Assembly (NCBI GenBank): GCA_047528255.1
Contig: CP180024.1
Location: 1,302,001-1,366,000 of the forward strand
Source: G047528255 sp047528255
GTDB lineage: Bacteria > Bacteroidota > Bacteroidia > Flavobacteriales > Blattabacteriaceae
Length of the DNA: 64,000 nt
Reading direction: 5' to 3'
Each line of letters starts with the position of its first letter. Within the stretch, counting starts at the first letter, position 1. This document shows positions 19,744-30,906 of this stretch, piece by piece. Both the position numbers and the translations under genes were made by a program. Under the pieces are notes generated by a model. That model searched no databases. It was given only the letters and a program-made list of their open reading frames with translations, and was not told the origin of the DNA.

Positions 19744-19892
19744 ATGTAAGATTTTATAAAAAATGATTTGATATCCTGCATTTTTTCTCAACCCAAGTCA
19801 CCATCTTCAAGACAATTAATCACAAGATTATAGAAAAATATTTTAATATCAAAAAAAACATCTTTATCTTCTAATTTTTGAATATACCTGGC

Positions 19893-21169
19893 GAGGCCAT
19901 TGTCTTAAGGTGGATTACGTTTATTCAGTCTTCTAGAGGGTTTTGTTGGAGAAGATGAAAGCTTTATTCTTTCATATCGTATTCGATATATTATTTATTA
20001 TAAATTAATTAATTATATTTTTTTATAAAAAGAATATAATAAACCAAGGGGGACGATACAAATTATGAGACATATCCTTCATAAGAATATGAGCATGCAT
20101 ACGATTTAATCCTAGTCGTTTGTAACGATCCTTTCCTGATCCAAACCAACGCTTTACTTTACCAAAAGTACGTTCTACTACCCATCGGTTTTTATTCACT
20201 AATTATATTGAATATATATAGCTATCCTACTTAAGGGATGGTTCCTATAGGTTTCCTTCTGTATACGGTCTTTGATGTCTCGACTATGAAAGTAAGGATA
20301 TGTTGGCTAGCACTTGATAACCTTTGCCTGCATATACTTCTCTTGGTTTATATCCTAGTTTGGTTATTAATGGCTTTACCCTTCTACTATCATGCTCATT
20401 GGCTGCTAGGTTATGTACAGCTAGTATCATTCTATTTTTATCTATCCCTATGTGCTTCTTGTATCCGTAGTAGAGTTTATCTGATTTCTTGATCCATTTT
20501 TCTTGAGTGTCTACTCCTGATTGAATCTCTTTTTTTTACCCTTGCTTTTCTTTTACTGATTTGATTTTGACCCTCTTCCTTTTGATTCGCCATTACGTAG
20601 GTAGGAGCTCTCTTTTGAGCAAAGAGCCTCACTGTAATACTAGAATCTACTATCACTTTTGTTTTAACTATCTCCTGATGCTTTTCTAATTACTCATTGA
20701 TCTTTTTCAGTAAGAGCTCATATGCCTTTTTGGCTACTATTTCATTGCGAAATCTGCATAGAGTCATATAATCTGGGATCTAATCTTCCAATCGAAAACC
20801 ACAAAATTGCATGCAGCTCAAGGATTCTTTCATTAATTCTTCCGTTTCTACATCACTGAGATCAACCATTGACTCAAAAGCGTTATCTTAAATAATGATA
20901 TTCCACTGTAAGCAGGTTGGCCTTTTATTCTCTGCCTTTTTTGGTATATTTTTCTTATTTCTTTCTCTATTCTTTCCCAGTGGATCTAGGTTTTTAACCT
21001 TTTGAAAAACTGACTCCTTTTGGTAGAACCTTCCATATATAGTCCACTAAAGCTTATTTGTGCGCTGCTTCTGAGCATAGAGCCGGGTTTTTTATTTTCT
21101 ATTCCAAATATACGAAACAATATATTGATTTACAAATGTTTTAACCTTATTTTCCTATGCAACGTTCTT
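19893..21169 (-). mobile_element. Decayed IS5-type element, copy 8
   Basis: Complete, degenerate copy (about 1277 bp): RE GAGGCCATTGTC at 19893 and LE ATGCAACGTTCTT near 21169. The RE points at the thioredoxin-fold gene; the LE faces tig. The 101 bp between 19792 and 19892 and the 142 bp between 21170 and tig show no feature. Confidence 0.87.
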
Positions 21170-21311
21170 ATTTTGTATGAACAAGTGTTTCCCGGTACGG
21201 TCTTTGATCGATTAATTGATGTATTAGACTGATATTTATTTTTATCCTCCGTTTTTTTCTCCAGGGCGCTGCCCGAAAACCATATATTTGCCCGGAAAAT
21301 TCTTTCAGAAG

Positions 21312-22637
21312 ATGCATATCACCAAACATCAGCTTGATGACTTAAACGCCATACTTACCGTATCTATCACCAAAGATGATTATAAAGATCAAGTAGAGGC
21401 TTCTCTCCAAAAACAGAAAAAAAACGCCCAGCTGCGAGGATTTCGTAAAGGGAAAGTCCCGATGGGACTCATCCGTAAACAATACGAAAAATCTTTGAAA
21501 GGTGAGCAAATCCAACGTCTCTTGCAAAAAAATATCCATGAATATATCGTTCATGAAAAGCTAAATATCCTGGGAGAAGTTTTACCTAGGGAACAAGAGT
21601 CTCTTGATTTTGATGCTGAAAAATTGTCTTTTCAATTTGAATTGGGATTAAGCCCTCAATTTGAGTTGGATATTGATACCCTCAACTTCACCCATTATCA
21701 AATTATCGTTTCCGATGAAGAGGTTGATGAATACATAAAAAACCTTCAAGAACGATACGGGAAATTCGAATCTAAAGAAAGCGTAGGGAAAAATGATTGT
21801 ATTCATGGCAAACTAGAAGCTCTTCCGGTAAAAGGAGAAGTTCGAGAACCTTGGCACAAGAACCACACCTTTTTCGTTGAAAAACTTTCCGCAGAGCTTC
21901 GTTCTAAGTGTCTTGAAGCAAAAGTCGGAACGACCATCGATATAAATACTGCCGAACTTTTCCCCGAGATTGAAGAATGGAAGGCTTTTATCGGAGAGGA
22001 AAGCGCACCGCATTTTCCTGTGAAATGGACTTTCGAGAGAATATTTTATATTCGGCCCGCTGAGCTCAATCAGGAATTTTTTTATAAAGTATACAGCAAA
22101 GATGTCGTGAAATCCGAAGAAGAATTTCGAACCAAGATCAAGGCAGAGCGTTCTGAAACGTACGCTGTCGAAGCTGATGCTATTTTGTTTGATAGAGTGA
22201 TAAGGAAACTTGTAGAAAGTACGAAATTCGATCTCCCCTCAGCTTTTTTACAACGTTGGATGCAACAACGTCTCAACATTTCCGACGAACAAGCTCGGAA
22301 AGAATATGAAAAAGGAGAAAAAGGCATTTGTTATCAATTGGTAGAAAACAAACTAGCTGAAAAATTTGATATTCTAATAAGTCAAGAAGAGATCCGTAAA
22401 AAAGCTCGATCAGTTATTCAAGCCCAATTTGCTACATATGGACAAGAAACGTTGGATGAGGTGTTGTTGGAACAATTTGTTGAAAGAACTTTGCAACAAG
22501 AAGAAGAAATTCGTCGTATTTCGTATCAAGTTTTTCGGGATCGTGTGCTGAAAATATTGAAAGATCAATTATCTATAAAAAATAAGACTTGTTCTTGGGA
22601 AGGGTTTCTCCAAGATCTTGATCATAAAAAATCTTGA
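21312..22637 (+). CDS. tig: Trigger factor (peptidyl-prolyl isomerase chaperone)
   Basis: Ribosome-bound chaperone for nascent chains. From the ATG at 21312 (MHITKHQLDDLNAILTV) the ribosome-docking signature GFRKGKVP is at residues 43-50; length 441 aa fits the family. The upstream in-frame ATG at 21288 (MPGKFFQK) is not family-like. The middle PPIase-like region is weakly conserved, as in other Bacteroidota. clpP follows after 39 bp, the standard tig-clpP pair; the third usual partner, clpX, is displaced. Confidence 0.94.
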   Translation: MHITKHQLDDLNAILTVSITKDDYKDQVEASLQKQKKNAQLRGFRKGKVPMGLIRKQYEKSLKGEQIQRLLQKNIHEYIVHEKLNILGEVLPREQESLDFDAEKLSFQFELGLSPQFELDIDTLNFTHYQIIVSDEEVDEYIKNLQERYGKFESKESVGKNDCIHGKLEALPVKGEVREPWHKNHTFFVEKLSAELRSKCLEAKVGTTIDINTAELFPEIEEWKAFIGEESAPHFPVKWTFERIFYIRPAELNQEFFYKVYSKDVVKSEEEFRTKIKAERSETYAVEADAILFDRVIRKLVESTKFDLPSAFLQRWMQQRLNISDEQARKEYEKGEKGICYQLVENKLAEKFDILISQEEIRKKARSVIQAQFATYGQETLDEVLLEQFVERTLQQEEEIRRISYQVFRDRVLKILKDQLSIKNKTCSWEGFLQDLDHKKS

Positions 22638-22676
22638 TTTATCAGAAGATTTCTAAATTAATTAGAGGCAATCATT

Positions 22677-23369
22677 ATGTTTCACCCAGAAGAATTCAAA
22701 AAATACGCAGTTAAATATCAAGGTATAAGCAGTCTGACACTTGAGCGTTACGTGTCATCATTGACACCATATATTACCGAAGAGCGCAAGCTTAACGTGG
22801 CTCAAATGGACGTTTTCTCACGCCTGATGATGGATCGCATTATATTTCTCGGAACTGCTATAGATGATCAGGTGGCTAACATCATACAAGCTCAATTATT
22901 GTTTTTACAATCGGTAGATTCCCGAGATATTCGTATTTATATCAACTCCCCCGGGGGAAGCGTTTATGCAGGTTTGGGGATCTATGATACGATGCAAATG
23001 GTCAAACCCGAAGTTAGCACTACCTGTACCGGTATGGCGGCTTCTATGGCAGCCGTATTGCTCTGTTCTGGGGCCAGAGGTAATCGTTCCGGTCTCAAGC
23101 ACTCACGTGTGATGATTCATCAGCCTTTGGCTGGCGTACAAGGTCAAGCCTCAGACATTGAAATTACTGCGCGAGAGATCGGAAAACTTAAAAAGGAGCT
23201 TTATCAAATCATTGCCGCGCATAGCGGGCAAGCTTTTGAAAAAGTAGAAAAAGATTCCGATAGAGATTATTGGATGACTTCTCAAGAAGCCCAATCCTAT
23301 GGCATGATTGATGAAATTATCGGATTTGACGTGAAAGAGATTAAAGGTAAAAGTAGGGGGGGGAAATAA
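22677..23369 (+). CDS. clpP: ATP-dependent Clp protease proteolytic subunit
   Basis: Serine protease that forms the double-heptamer chamber fed by ClpX or ClpA/C. The catalytic triad is visible: S123 in GMAASMAA, H148 in MIHQP and D197 in DRDYWM. Length 230 aa includes a roughly 35-residue N-terminal extension usual in Bacteroidota. It ends 84 bp before an IS right end; clpX, expected next, is at 45.6 kb on the other strand. Confidence 0.96.
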   Translation: MFHPEEFKKYAVKYQGISSLTLERYVSSLTPYITEERKLNVAQMDVFSRLMMDRIIFLGTAIDDQVANIIQAQLLFLQSVDSRDIRIYINSPGGSVYAGLGIYDTMQMVKPEVSTTCTGMAASMAAVLLCSGARGNRSGLKHSRVMIHQPLAGVQGQASDIEITAREIGKLKKELYQIIAAHSGQAFEKVEKDSDRDYWMTSQEAQSYGMIDEIIGFDVKEIKGKSRGGK

Positions 23370-23452
23370 AAGGTTTGATCCTTTTCGGTAGGAGACCCTT
23401 TTATATTTTTATCATTCATGTTTTTATTTTTAGAGACGTTTTATCTAAGATT

Positions 23453-24712
23453 GAAGATCTTTCTGATAATGGTGAATTATGTTTAGATCCTACTAGATGG
23501 CTTCGTTAGAGACGATGGAGATTTAGTCTTTCACATTGTGTTCGAAAAAAAATATTTATTATAATATTAATTAATTATATTTATGTTTATGAACAACTTA
23601 TAACAATGCCAGAGGCACGATATAAATTATGCTCCATCCCCCCCATAACAGACTGAGCATGCAAACGAGCTAATCCTTTGTAACGAGTCTTTCCTGATCT
23701 AAACAAATACTTTATACTTCCAAAAGTACGTTCTACTACCCAATGGGTAGTACTCACTACTATATTGAATAATACAGCTAATCTACTTAAGGGACGGTTT
23801 TTTCTATAAGCTTTCTTCTGTATACGGTATTTGATGCCTTGACTATGAAAGTAAAAGACGTTGGCTGACACTTGGGTAACCTTTGTATGCATATACCTCT
23901 TTAGGTTTATATTCTAGTTTACTTATTAATGTCTTTAGCCCTCTACTATCATGCTCATTCACTGGAACACTATGATGGTTAGTCTCATTCCATTTTTATC
24001 CACTTTTATGTTCTTCTTGTATTCGTAGTAAAATCTACCTAATTTTTTGATCTATTTTTCTTGAGTCTCTACTCCTGATTGAGTCTCTTTTTTTGCCCTT
24101 TCTTTTTTTTGACTGATTTGATTTTACTCCTCTTCCTTCCGATCCTCCACTACGTAGGTAGTAGAGTTCCCTTTGAAGCAAGAGGACTCACTGTAATACG
24201 CATCTACTATCACTCCTATTTTAACTAACGCCTGATGCTTTCCTAATCCATTATTGATCTTTTTCAGTAAGAGCTCATATGCCTTTTTGGTTACTATTTC
24301 ATTGCTAAATATGTATAGAGTCGTATGATCTGAGATCTTATATTTCAACCGAAAACCAAAAAAGCACATGCAGTCTATGGAATCTTTTAGTAATTCTTTC
24401 GTTCCTACCTCACTGAGGTATATCCGTTAATCAAAAGCATTACCTTATATAAGCAGGTTACCCTTTTATATCCTGGTATTTTTGATATATTTTCCTTATT
24501 TCCTTTTTCATCCTTTCCAAGTGGGGAAAAGTATTTAACCTTTTGAAAAACTTACTCCTTCTGGTATAGAGTTTGACATATAGCTCATTAAAGCTCATTT
24601 GATCGGGGCTTCTAAGTATAGATCCGATTTTTTTTATTTTCTACTCCAAATAGACGAAATAATATATTGATTTACAAATATTTTAATCTCCTTCTCTCAT
24701 TCAACGTTCTTT
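23453..24712 (-). mobile_element. Decayed IS5-type element, copy 9
   Basis: Degenerate full-length copy. The RE outer edge is badly worn (GAAGATCTTTCTG where GAGACCATTGTG is expected), the LE ends TTCAACGTTCTT near 24712. Open pieces include 23587-23892 (VVERTFGSIKYLFRSG, holding the catalytic Glu) and 24124-24369. Confidence 0.84.
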
Positions 24713-24762
24713 ATTTTTGAAATATAAATATATAATTATCAACGATAAAATATCTTATATTG

Positions 24763-24847
24763 CGGAGAAGAGGGGATTCGAACCCCTGACACGTTTCCGT
24801 GAATACGCTTTCCAGGCGTGTGCCTTAAGCCGCTCAGCCACTCCTCC
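24763..24847 (-). tRNA. tRNA-Ser (GGA)
   Basis: An 85-nt class II tRNA with acceptor stem GGAGGAG/CTTCTCC, a D-arm GGCTGAGCGGC, anticodon GGA within CCTGGAAAG, a long variable arm and a T-arm GGGGTTCGAATCCCC. The CCA end is not encoded. It reads UCC/UCU serine codons. Confidence 0.95.
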
Positions 24848-24866
24848 TCTTTATTCTTTTTGAGCT

Positions 24867-24883
24867 CCCCCCATCAGGGGGGG
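24867..24883 (-). other. GC-rich hairpin between tRNA-Ser and rpoN
   Basis: CCCCCC-ATCA-GGGGGG is a perfect 6-bp stem just after rpoN on the minus strand. It lacks a following T-run on that strand, so it is a weak terminator candidate; it may instead lie in the tRNA-Ser leader. Confidence 0.4.
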
Positions 24884-24891
24884 ATGATGAT

Positions 24892-24899
24892 CAAATATA
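24892..24899 (-). promoter_or_regulatory. Candidate -7 box for tRNA-Ser
   Basis: TATATTTG on the minus strand matches the Bacteroidota TAnnTTTG box and lies 45 bp upstream of the tRNA. No convincing -33 box is seen. Confidence 0.35.
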
Positions 24900-24918
24900 A
24901 GTTTTTTTTTGCGTAATC

Positions 24919-26376
24919 TCACAAGGCGCGCCTGAGACGCGCCACGGGGATGTTGAGTTGCTCGCGATATTTGGTCACGGTGCGCCGCGCCACGATATAC
25001 CCTTTCCTCTTGAGATGCTCGACAATCTTCTCATCGGTGAGCGGTGTCCTCTTGTCCTCCCGAACGATCGACTCGGCCAATATTTTTTTTATCTCGATGG
25101 TGGAGATTTCCTCCCCGTCTTCGTTGATCATCGATTCGGAAAAAAGATCTTTAATCAAAAAAGCGCCATAGGGCGTGCTCACATACTTGCTATTAGCGAC
25201 ACGGGAGACGGTAGAAATATCCATCACGATCTTCTCGGCGATATCTTTCAATATCATAGGTCTGATCTTTTGCTCGTCACCACTGAGGAAATAGTCCCTC
25301 TGATAATTCATGATAGCGTCCATCGTCAACATTAAAGTCTGCTCGCGTTGCTTGAGGGCGTCGATAAACCATTTAGCGGCGTCGAGCTTTTGTTTGATAA
25401 ACAACACGGCATTCCTCTGAGCTTTAGGTTTTTCTTTAGAGTCTTTATACGCTTCAAACATTTCTGTATAAACTTGAGATACCCTCAATTCGGGAGTGTT
25501 CCGTCCGTTCAAGAAAAGCTCCAAATCACCATCCACGATGCGTATCGTGAAGTCCGGAACGATTTGCTCCGAATTCCGAAGATCCCCGGAATAAATCTTT
25601 CCGGGTTTGGGATCCAACTTCTCTATCTGACGGACAGCCTCTTTGAGCTCTCCCTCCGTAACCTCGAAACGATCCTGTAACTTAGAATAATGTTTTTTGG
25701 AAAAAGCCTCGAAAGCATCTTGAACGATATCGTGAGCCAAAGTTTTTGCAGCGCTTTCGGGCTTGGCTTTGAGTTGTATACAAAGGCATTCCTGCAGGCT
25801 CCTCGCTCCCACCCCAGGGGGATCCAATTTTTGGATATAATTTACGAGAAGGTCCTCTGCTTCTTCGACCGTAGTCGACATTCCGGACGTGATAGCCATA
25901 TCATCTAAAAGAGTAGGGATATCGCGGCGCAAGTAACCATTTTCATCCAAATTTCCCAAGATAAAATCTGCCACCAGAAAAGCCTTGTTACTCAAGCGAA
26001 AAGTATGCAGCTGATCCGTGAGCTTCTCGTGAAAAGTCAAATGGGAAACGATGGGAATCATACTTTCTTTCTCATCACTCTGATGGTTTGCGTAAGTCGT
26101 CCTGTAGGCCGGTATCTCATCATCGCTGAGATATTCATCGATATTGATTTCAGAGGTATCTATGGTTTGGATTTCCTCTTCAAAAGAAGCATCCAGTAGA
26201 TCTTCGGGGTTTTCTTCATTGACATCATAACAGTCTTCCAAAGCGGGGTTTTCCTCCAACTCATGTATAACGCGCTCTTCAAAAGCCAAGGTGGGCAGTT
26301 GAACGAGCTTCATCAGTTGGATCTGCTGCGGGGAGAGTTTTTGCTGTAACTTTTGATCTAAACTTTGTTTCAACAT
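24919..26376 (-). CDS. rpoN: RNA polymerase sigma-54 factor
   Basis: Alternative sigma factor recognising -24/-12 promoters and requiring an ATP-dependent enhancer-binding activator. The Gln-rich N-terminal activator region (LQQKLSPQQIQLMKLVQLP), the acidic region II (residues about 50-90) and the C-terminal RpoN box (ARRTVTKYR, near 463-471) are intact. Length 485 aa is normal. It lies 3 bp downstream of asnS in one operon, a Flavobacteriia arrangement. Its retention in an otherwise reduced gene set is notable; no activator gene is in the window. Confidence 0.96.
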   Translation of the reverse strand: MLKQSLDQKLQQKLSPQQIQLMKLVQLPTLAFEERVIHELEENPALEDCYDVNEENPEDLLDASFEEEIQTIDTSEINIDEYLSDDEIPAYRTTYANHQSDEKESMIPIVSHLTFHEKLTDQLHTFRLSNKAFLVADFILGNLDENGYLRRDIPTLLDDMAITSGMSTTVEEAEDLLVNYIQKLDPPGVGARSLQECLCIQLKAKPESAAKTLAHDIVQDAFEAFSKKHYSKLQDRFEVTEGELKEAVRQIEKLDPKPGKIYSGDLRNSEQIVPDFTIRIVDGDLELFLNGRNTPELRVSQVYTEMFEAYKDSKEKPKAQRNAVLFIKQKLDAAKWFIDALKQREQTLMLTMDAIMNYQRDYFLSGDEQKIRPMILKDIAEKIVMDISTVSRVANSKYVSTPYGAFLIKDLFSESMINEDGEEISTIEIKKILAESIVREDKRTPLTDEKIVEHLKRKGYIVARRTVTKYREQLNIPVARLRRAL

Positions 26377-26379
26377 AAT

Positions 26380-27822
26380 TTAAAATTCCGCATGATTGGG
26401 TGTCCTCGGGAAGGGAATTACATCGCGTATATTGCTCATACCCGTAACGAACTGTACCAAACGCTCAAACCCTAACCCGAAACCGCTGTGAGGAGCCGAG
26501 CCGAAGCGTCGCGTATCAAGATACCACCAAATAGTTTTCTTGTCAATATGCAGCTGATCCATCCGGCTCGACAACACATCGTTACGTTCTTCACGCTGAG
26601 AGCCTCCGATTATTTCTCCGATGCCTGGGAAGAGCACATCCATGGCTCGCACCGTCTTTTCGTCTTCATTCAAGCGCATGTAAAAAGCTTTAACTCCCGC
26701 AGGATAATCAAAAAGGATCACCGGAGATTTGAAATGTTTCTCTACCAAATAGCGTTCATGCTCAGATTGTAAATCTACACCCCAATGCACCGGATGAGCA
26801 AAGTGACCTTTCTGGTGCGATTTTCTGGCTGACAAGATTTCTATGGCCTCGGTGTAGGTGAGCCTTTTGAACTCATGATTCAAGATGAAATTGAGACGCT
26901 CGGACAAACTTCCCGTGTGCTCATGCTTGGATTTTTGTTCCTGATCGGAAAGATGTCGATCATTTAAAAATTGTATATCTTCTTTACAATGCTCAATGAC
27001 ATAACGGATGAGGTATTTCAAAAAATCTTCGGAAAGATCCATATTGTCCTTGAGTTCGTAGAACGCTATTTCGGGTTCGATCATCCAAAACTCGGCCAAA
27101 TGTCTTGAAGTATTGGAATTTTCCGCGCGAAAAGTCGGCCCGAAACTATACACCTTGCCCAACGCCAGGGCTGCTGTTTCTCCCTCCAATTGGCCCGAAA
27201 CAGTTAGATAAGTTGGTCGGCCGAAAAAATCTTGAGTGTCATCAACTTGCCCTCGGTCATCTCGAGGAGGCTCTTTCAAATCCAAAGTGGTGACGCGAAA
27301 CATCTCTCCGGCTCCTTCGGCGTCGGAAGCGGTGATGATCGGGGTATGGATGTAAAAAAATCCGTGTCGGTGAAAATATTCGTGCACGGCAAAAGCCAAA
27401 TGGTGACGCACGCGCATTACCGCTCCGAAGAGATTGGTACGAAAACGCAAATGGGCTTGCTTACGAAGCTTTTCTAAACTGTGACGTTTGGGCTGCAAAA
27501 TGGTTTCTTGCACTTCTTCTGGGGGAGCTTCGCCGCAGACTTCTATCGTTTCAGCTCGGAGTTCGATATCTTGCCCTTTTCCTTGACTTTTCACGACTCC
27601 TCCGCTGATCTTAAGAGAGGCACCGATGCTTATGCGCTTCAAAAAATCTTCGTCAAAAGATGTCTCATCGACGGCAATCTGCAAATTTTGCAAGGCTGAA
27701 CCGTCATTGAGCATGATGAAACGATTGCTTCGAAAAGCTCTCACCCAACCTTGCACGAAGATTTTTTCGGACAGAGTTTTTTTTTCCGGATCCAATAATG
27801 TTTTTACAGTGTATACTTTCAT
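26380..27822 (-). CDS. asnS: Asparaginyl-tRNA synthetase
   Basis: Class II synthetase charging tRNA-Asn. An N-terminal OB anticodon-binding domain covers roughly residues 1-115; the class II motifs appear as FRAENSNTSRHLAEFWMIEPE (motif 2 area) and GFGLGFERLVQF (motif 3). Length 480 aa is typical of the Bacteroidota enzyme, which has a long insertion before motif 3. It heads the asnS-rpoN operon. An IS right end starts 63 bp upstream, pointing at the gene. Confidence 0.96.
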   Translation of the reverse strand: MKVYTVKTLLDPEKKTLSEKIFVQGWVRAFRSNRFIMLNDGSALQNLQIAVDETSFDEDFLKRISIGASLKISGGVVKSQGKGQDIELRAETIEVCGEAPPEEVQETILQPKRHSLEKLRKQAHLRFRTNLFGAVMRVRHHLAFAVHEYFHRHGFFYIHTPIITASDAEGAGEMFRVTTLDLKEPPRDDRGQVDDTQDFFGRPTYLTVSGQLEGETAALALGKVYSFGPTFRAENSNTSRHLAEFWMIEPEIAFYELKDNMDLSEDFLKYLIRYVIEHCKEDIQFLNDRHLSDQEQKSKHEHTGSLSERLNFILNHEFKRLTYTEAIEILSARKSHQKGHFAHPVHWGVDLQSEHERYLVEKHFKSPVILFDYPAGVKAFYMRLNEDEKTVRAMDVLFPGIGEIIGGSQREERNDVLSSRMDQLHIDKKTIWWYLDTRRFGSAPHSGFGLGFERLVQFVTGMSNIRDVIPFPRTPNHAEF

Positions 27823-27884
27823 TTCAAAATAATTGATCTCTATTGAAAAATCATTTAGACTAAGGTATTGAACAGAAAAGGTAT

Positions 27885-28470
27885 GAGACCATTTTATTAA
27901 GATGGATTACATTTATTGAGACATCCTAGATGAGCTTTATTGGAGAACGATGGATATTTAGTCTTTCATATCATATTCGAAAACTATTGATTATAAATTA
28001 ATTAATAATATTTGTTTCTATGAACTGCCATAATGATCCCAGGGAAACGATACAAATTATGAGTTATATCCTCCATAAGATGCTGGGTATGCACACGAGC
28101 TAATCCTTTGTAACAAGGCTTTCCTGATCCAACCAACGCTTTATACTGCCAAAAGTGTGTTCTACAGCCATCGGGTTTTTGTTAACTAATTATATATGAA
28201 TAATAGAGCTACTCTACTTAAGGGACGGTTTCTTATGGGCTTTTTCTGTATATGATCTTTGATGCTTCGATTATGAAAATAAGAGACATTGGCTGGAAGC
28301 TTGGTAAGCTTTTCTTGCATATCCTTCTCTGGAGTTATATTCTAGTTTAGTTATTAATGGATTTATCCCTCTACTATCATGCCCATTAGCTGCTATGCTA
28401 TGTTGCTTCTGAGCATAGATCCGAATCTTTTTTTATTTTCTACCCCAAATATACGAAACAAGACCATTGT
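27885..28470 (-). mobile_element. IS5-type element, copy 10, internally deleted
   Basis: Starts with RE GAGACCATTTTATT at 27885 and runs through the transposase C-terminal half, then jumps at about 28402 straight to the LE-side non-coding part (TGCTTCTGAGCATAG). The outermost LE is missing where copy 11 begins. The deletion removes roughly the N-terminal half of the transposase. Confidence 0.8.
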
Positions 28471-29685
28471 TTTAATGTGGATTACGTTTATTCAGCCATC
28501 CTAAATGGCTTCGTTGGATATGATAGAGCTTTACTTTTTCACATCGTATTCGAAATACTATTAATTATAAATTAATTAATCATATCTATTTTTATGAACA
28601 GCATATAATGATCCCAGGGGGGACGATACAAATTATGAGCCATAGCCTACCATAAGAAGCTAGATATGCACACGTGTTAAGCCTTTGTAATGAGCCTTTC
28701 CTGATCCAAAGCAACGTTTTATACTACCAAAAGTAGTTCTACTACCCATCTTACTCATTAATATTATTGAATAATATAGCTTTCTACTTAAGGGATGGTT
28801 CCTATAGGCTTTCTTCTGTATACGTTTTTTGATACCTCGACTATGAAAGTAAGAAGGGTTGGGTGGAAGTTGGTAACCTTTGTCTGTATATACTTCTCTG
28901 GGGTTATATCTTAGTTTGCTTATTAATGGCTTTAGCCCTCTACTATCATGCTCATTTACTACTACGTTATGTACTGCTAGTATCATTCCATTTTTATCCA
29001 CCTCCATGTTTTTTTTGTATCCGTAGTAGAGTTTACCTAATTTCTTGAGCTATTTTCCTTGAGTCTCTACTCTTGATTGAGGCTATTTCTTACCCTTGCT
29101 TCCGATCCTCCATTACGTAGGTAAGGATCCCTCCATTGGGAGCAAAGGGCCTCACTGTAATACGGGCATCTACTATCACTTCTATTTTAACTATCCCCGA
29201 TGCTTTTCTAATTCCTTATTGATCTTTTTCAGTAAGCGTTTATATGCCTTTTTGGCTACTATTTCATTGCGAAATCTGCATAGAATCGTATGATATGGGA
29301 TCTGATTTTCCAATCGAAAACCACAAAATCTCATGCGGCTCAAGGTCTTTCACCAATTCTTCCATTCCTACATCATTGAGATCATACCAGTAATTCAAAA
29401 GCATCATCTTAAATAACGATATTCCACTCTAAGCAGTTTGACCTTTTATTCCCTGGCCTTTTTGATATATTCCCCTTATTTCTTTCTTCATCAACTTCCC
29501 AGTGGATCAAGTTTTTTAACCTTTTGAAAAATTCACTCCTTTTGGTAGAGCGTTCTATCTATAGTTCACTAAAGCTTATTTTTGCGGTGCTTCTGAGCAT
29601 AGATCCAATTTTTTTTACTCCAAATATACGAAACAATATATTGAGTTACAAATATTTTAACATCTTTCTCCCATGCAATGTTATC
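28471..29685 (-). mobile_element. Decayed IS5-type element, copy 11
   Basis: RE (AGACCATTGTTTTAATG) at 28471 joined to copy 10; LE CCATGCAATGTTATC ends at 29685. The open piece 28660-29007 carries VYTDKGYQLPPNPSYFHS with the second catalytic Asp. Confidence 0.85.
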
Positions 29686-30808
29686 GTTTCGTCTATTTGG
29701 AGTAGAAAAAAAAATTTGGATCTATGTTCAGAACACCGCACAAATAAGCTTTAGTGAACTATAGATAGAACGTTCTACTAGAAGGAGTGAGTTTTTCAAA
29801 AAGTTAAAAACCTTGATCCACTGGGAAGGGATGGAGAAAGGAATAAGGAAAATATATCAAAAAGGCGAGGGAATAAAAGGTCAAACTACTTAGAGTGGAA
29901 TATCGTTATTTAAGATGATGCTTTTGAATTACTGGTATGATCTCAGTGATGTAGGAATAGAAGAATTGGTGAAAGAATTTGAGCCGCATGCGATTTTGTG
30001 GTTTTCGATTGGAACATTAGATCCCATATCATACGATTCTATGCAGATTTCGCAATGAAATAGTTCCAAAAGGCATATGAGAGCTTACTGAAAAAGATCA
30101 ATAAGGAATTAGAAAATCGTCGGGCGATAGTTAAAATAGAAGTGATAGTAGATGCCCGTATTACAGTGAGGGTCTTTGTTTCCAATGGAGAATTCTACCT
30201 ACGTAGTGGAGGATCGGAAGCAAGGGTAAGAAATAGCTTCAATCAAGAGTAGAGACTCAAGGAAAATAGCTCAAGAAAACACGTAAACTCTACTACGGAT
30301 ACAAGAAAGATATAGGGGGATAAAAATGAAATGGATATTAGAGTACATAGTGTAGCAGCCAATGAGCATGATAGTAGAGGGCTAAATCCATTAATAAGCA
30401 AACCTGTCTTACTTTCATAGTCGAGGCATTAAAGACCGTATACAGAAGGAAGCCTATAGGAACCCTACCTTAAGCTAGGATAGCAATATTATTAAAAATA
30501 ATTTAGTGAGTAAAACCCGATGGGTAGTGGAACGTACTTTTTGCAGTATAAAGCGTTGATTTGGATCAGAAAAGGCTCGTTACAAAGGATTAGCTCGTGT
30601 GCATGCCCAGTATCTTATGGAGGCTATGGGCATAATTTGTATCGTTCCTCTGGAATTATTATGCGATGTTCATAAAAATAGATATAATTAATTAACTTAT
30701 AATTGATAATATTTCGAATACAATGTGAAAGACTAAATCTACATTTTCTTTAACGGAGCCCATCTAGGAGGTTGAATAAACGTAATCCACTATTAACATA
30801 ATGGTCTC
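29686..30808 (+). mobile_element. IS5-type element, copy 12, lacking its outer LE
   Basis: Opposite orientation to copy 11. It begins at GTTTCGTCTATTTGGAG, so the outer ~50 bp of LE are missing, and ends with an intact RE (AATGGTCTC) at 30808. The transposase is heavily broken. Confidence 0.84.
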
Positions 30809-30859
30809 ATACTGTATTTATTTACAATTTTTAAACTCCTTTTCTCATTCAACGTTCTC
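30809..30859 (-). mobile_element. LE fragment of the IS family
   Basis: About 50 bp ending CATTCAACGTTCTC at 30859, between copy 12 and glnS. Confidence 0.7.
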
Positions 30860-30906
30860 ATATATATGGAATTTGATAGGCCGTTTTTCACATAGGATCG
30901 ATTTTT

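Noticed and set aside
20238..20492. Hydrophobic small protein frames recurring in several places (also 28863-29048 and 9052-9240)
   Set aside because: They are the antisense translation of the conserved transposase segment of the IS copies, repeated because the IS is repeated, not a membrane protein family.
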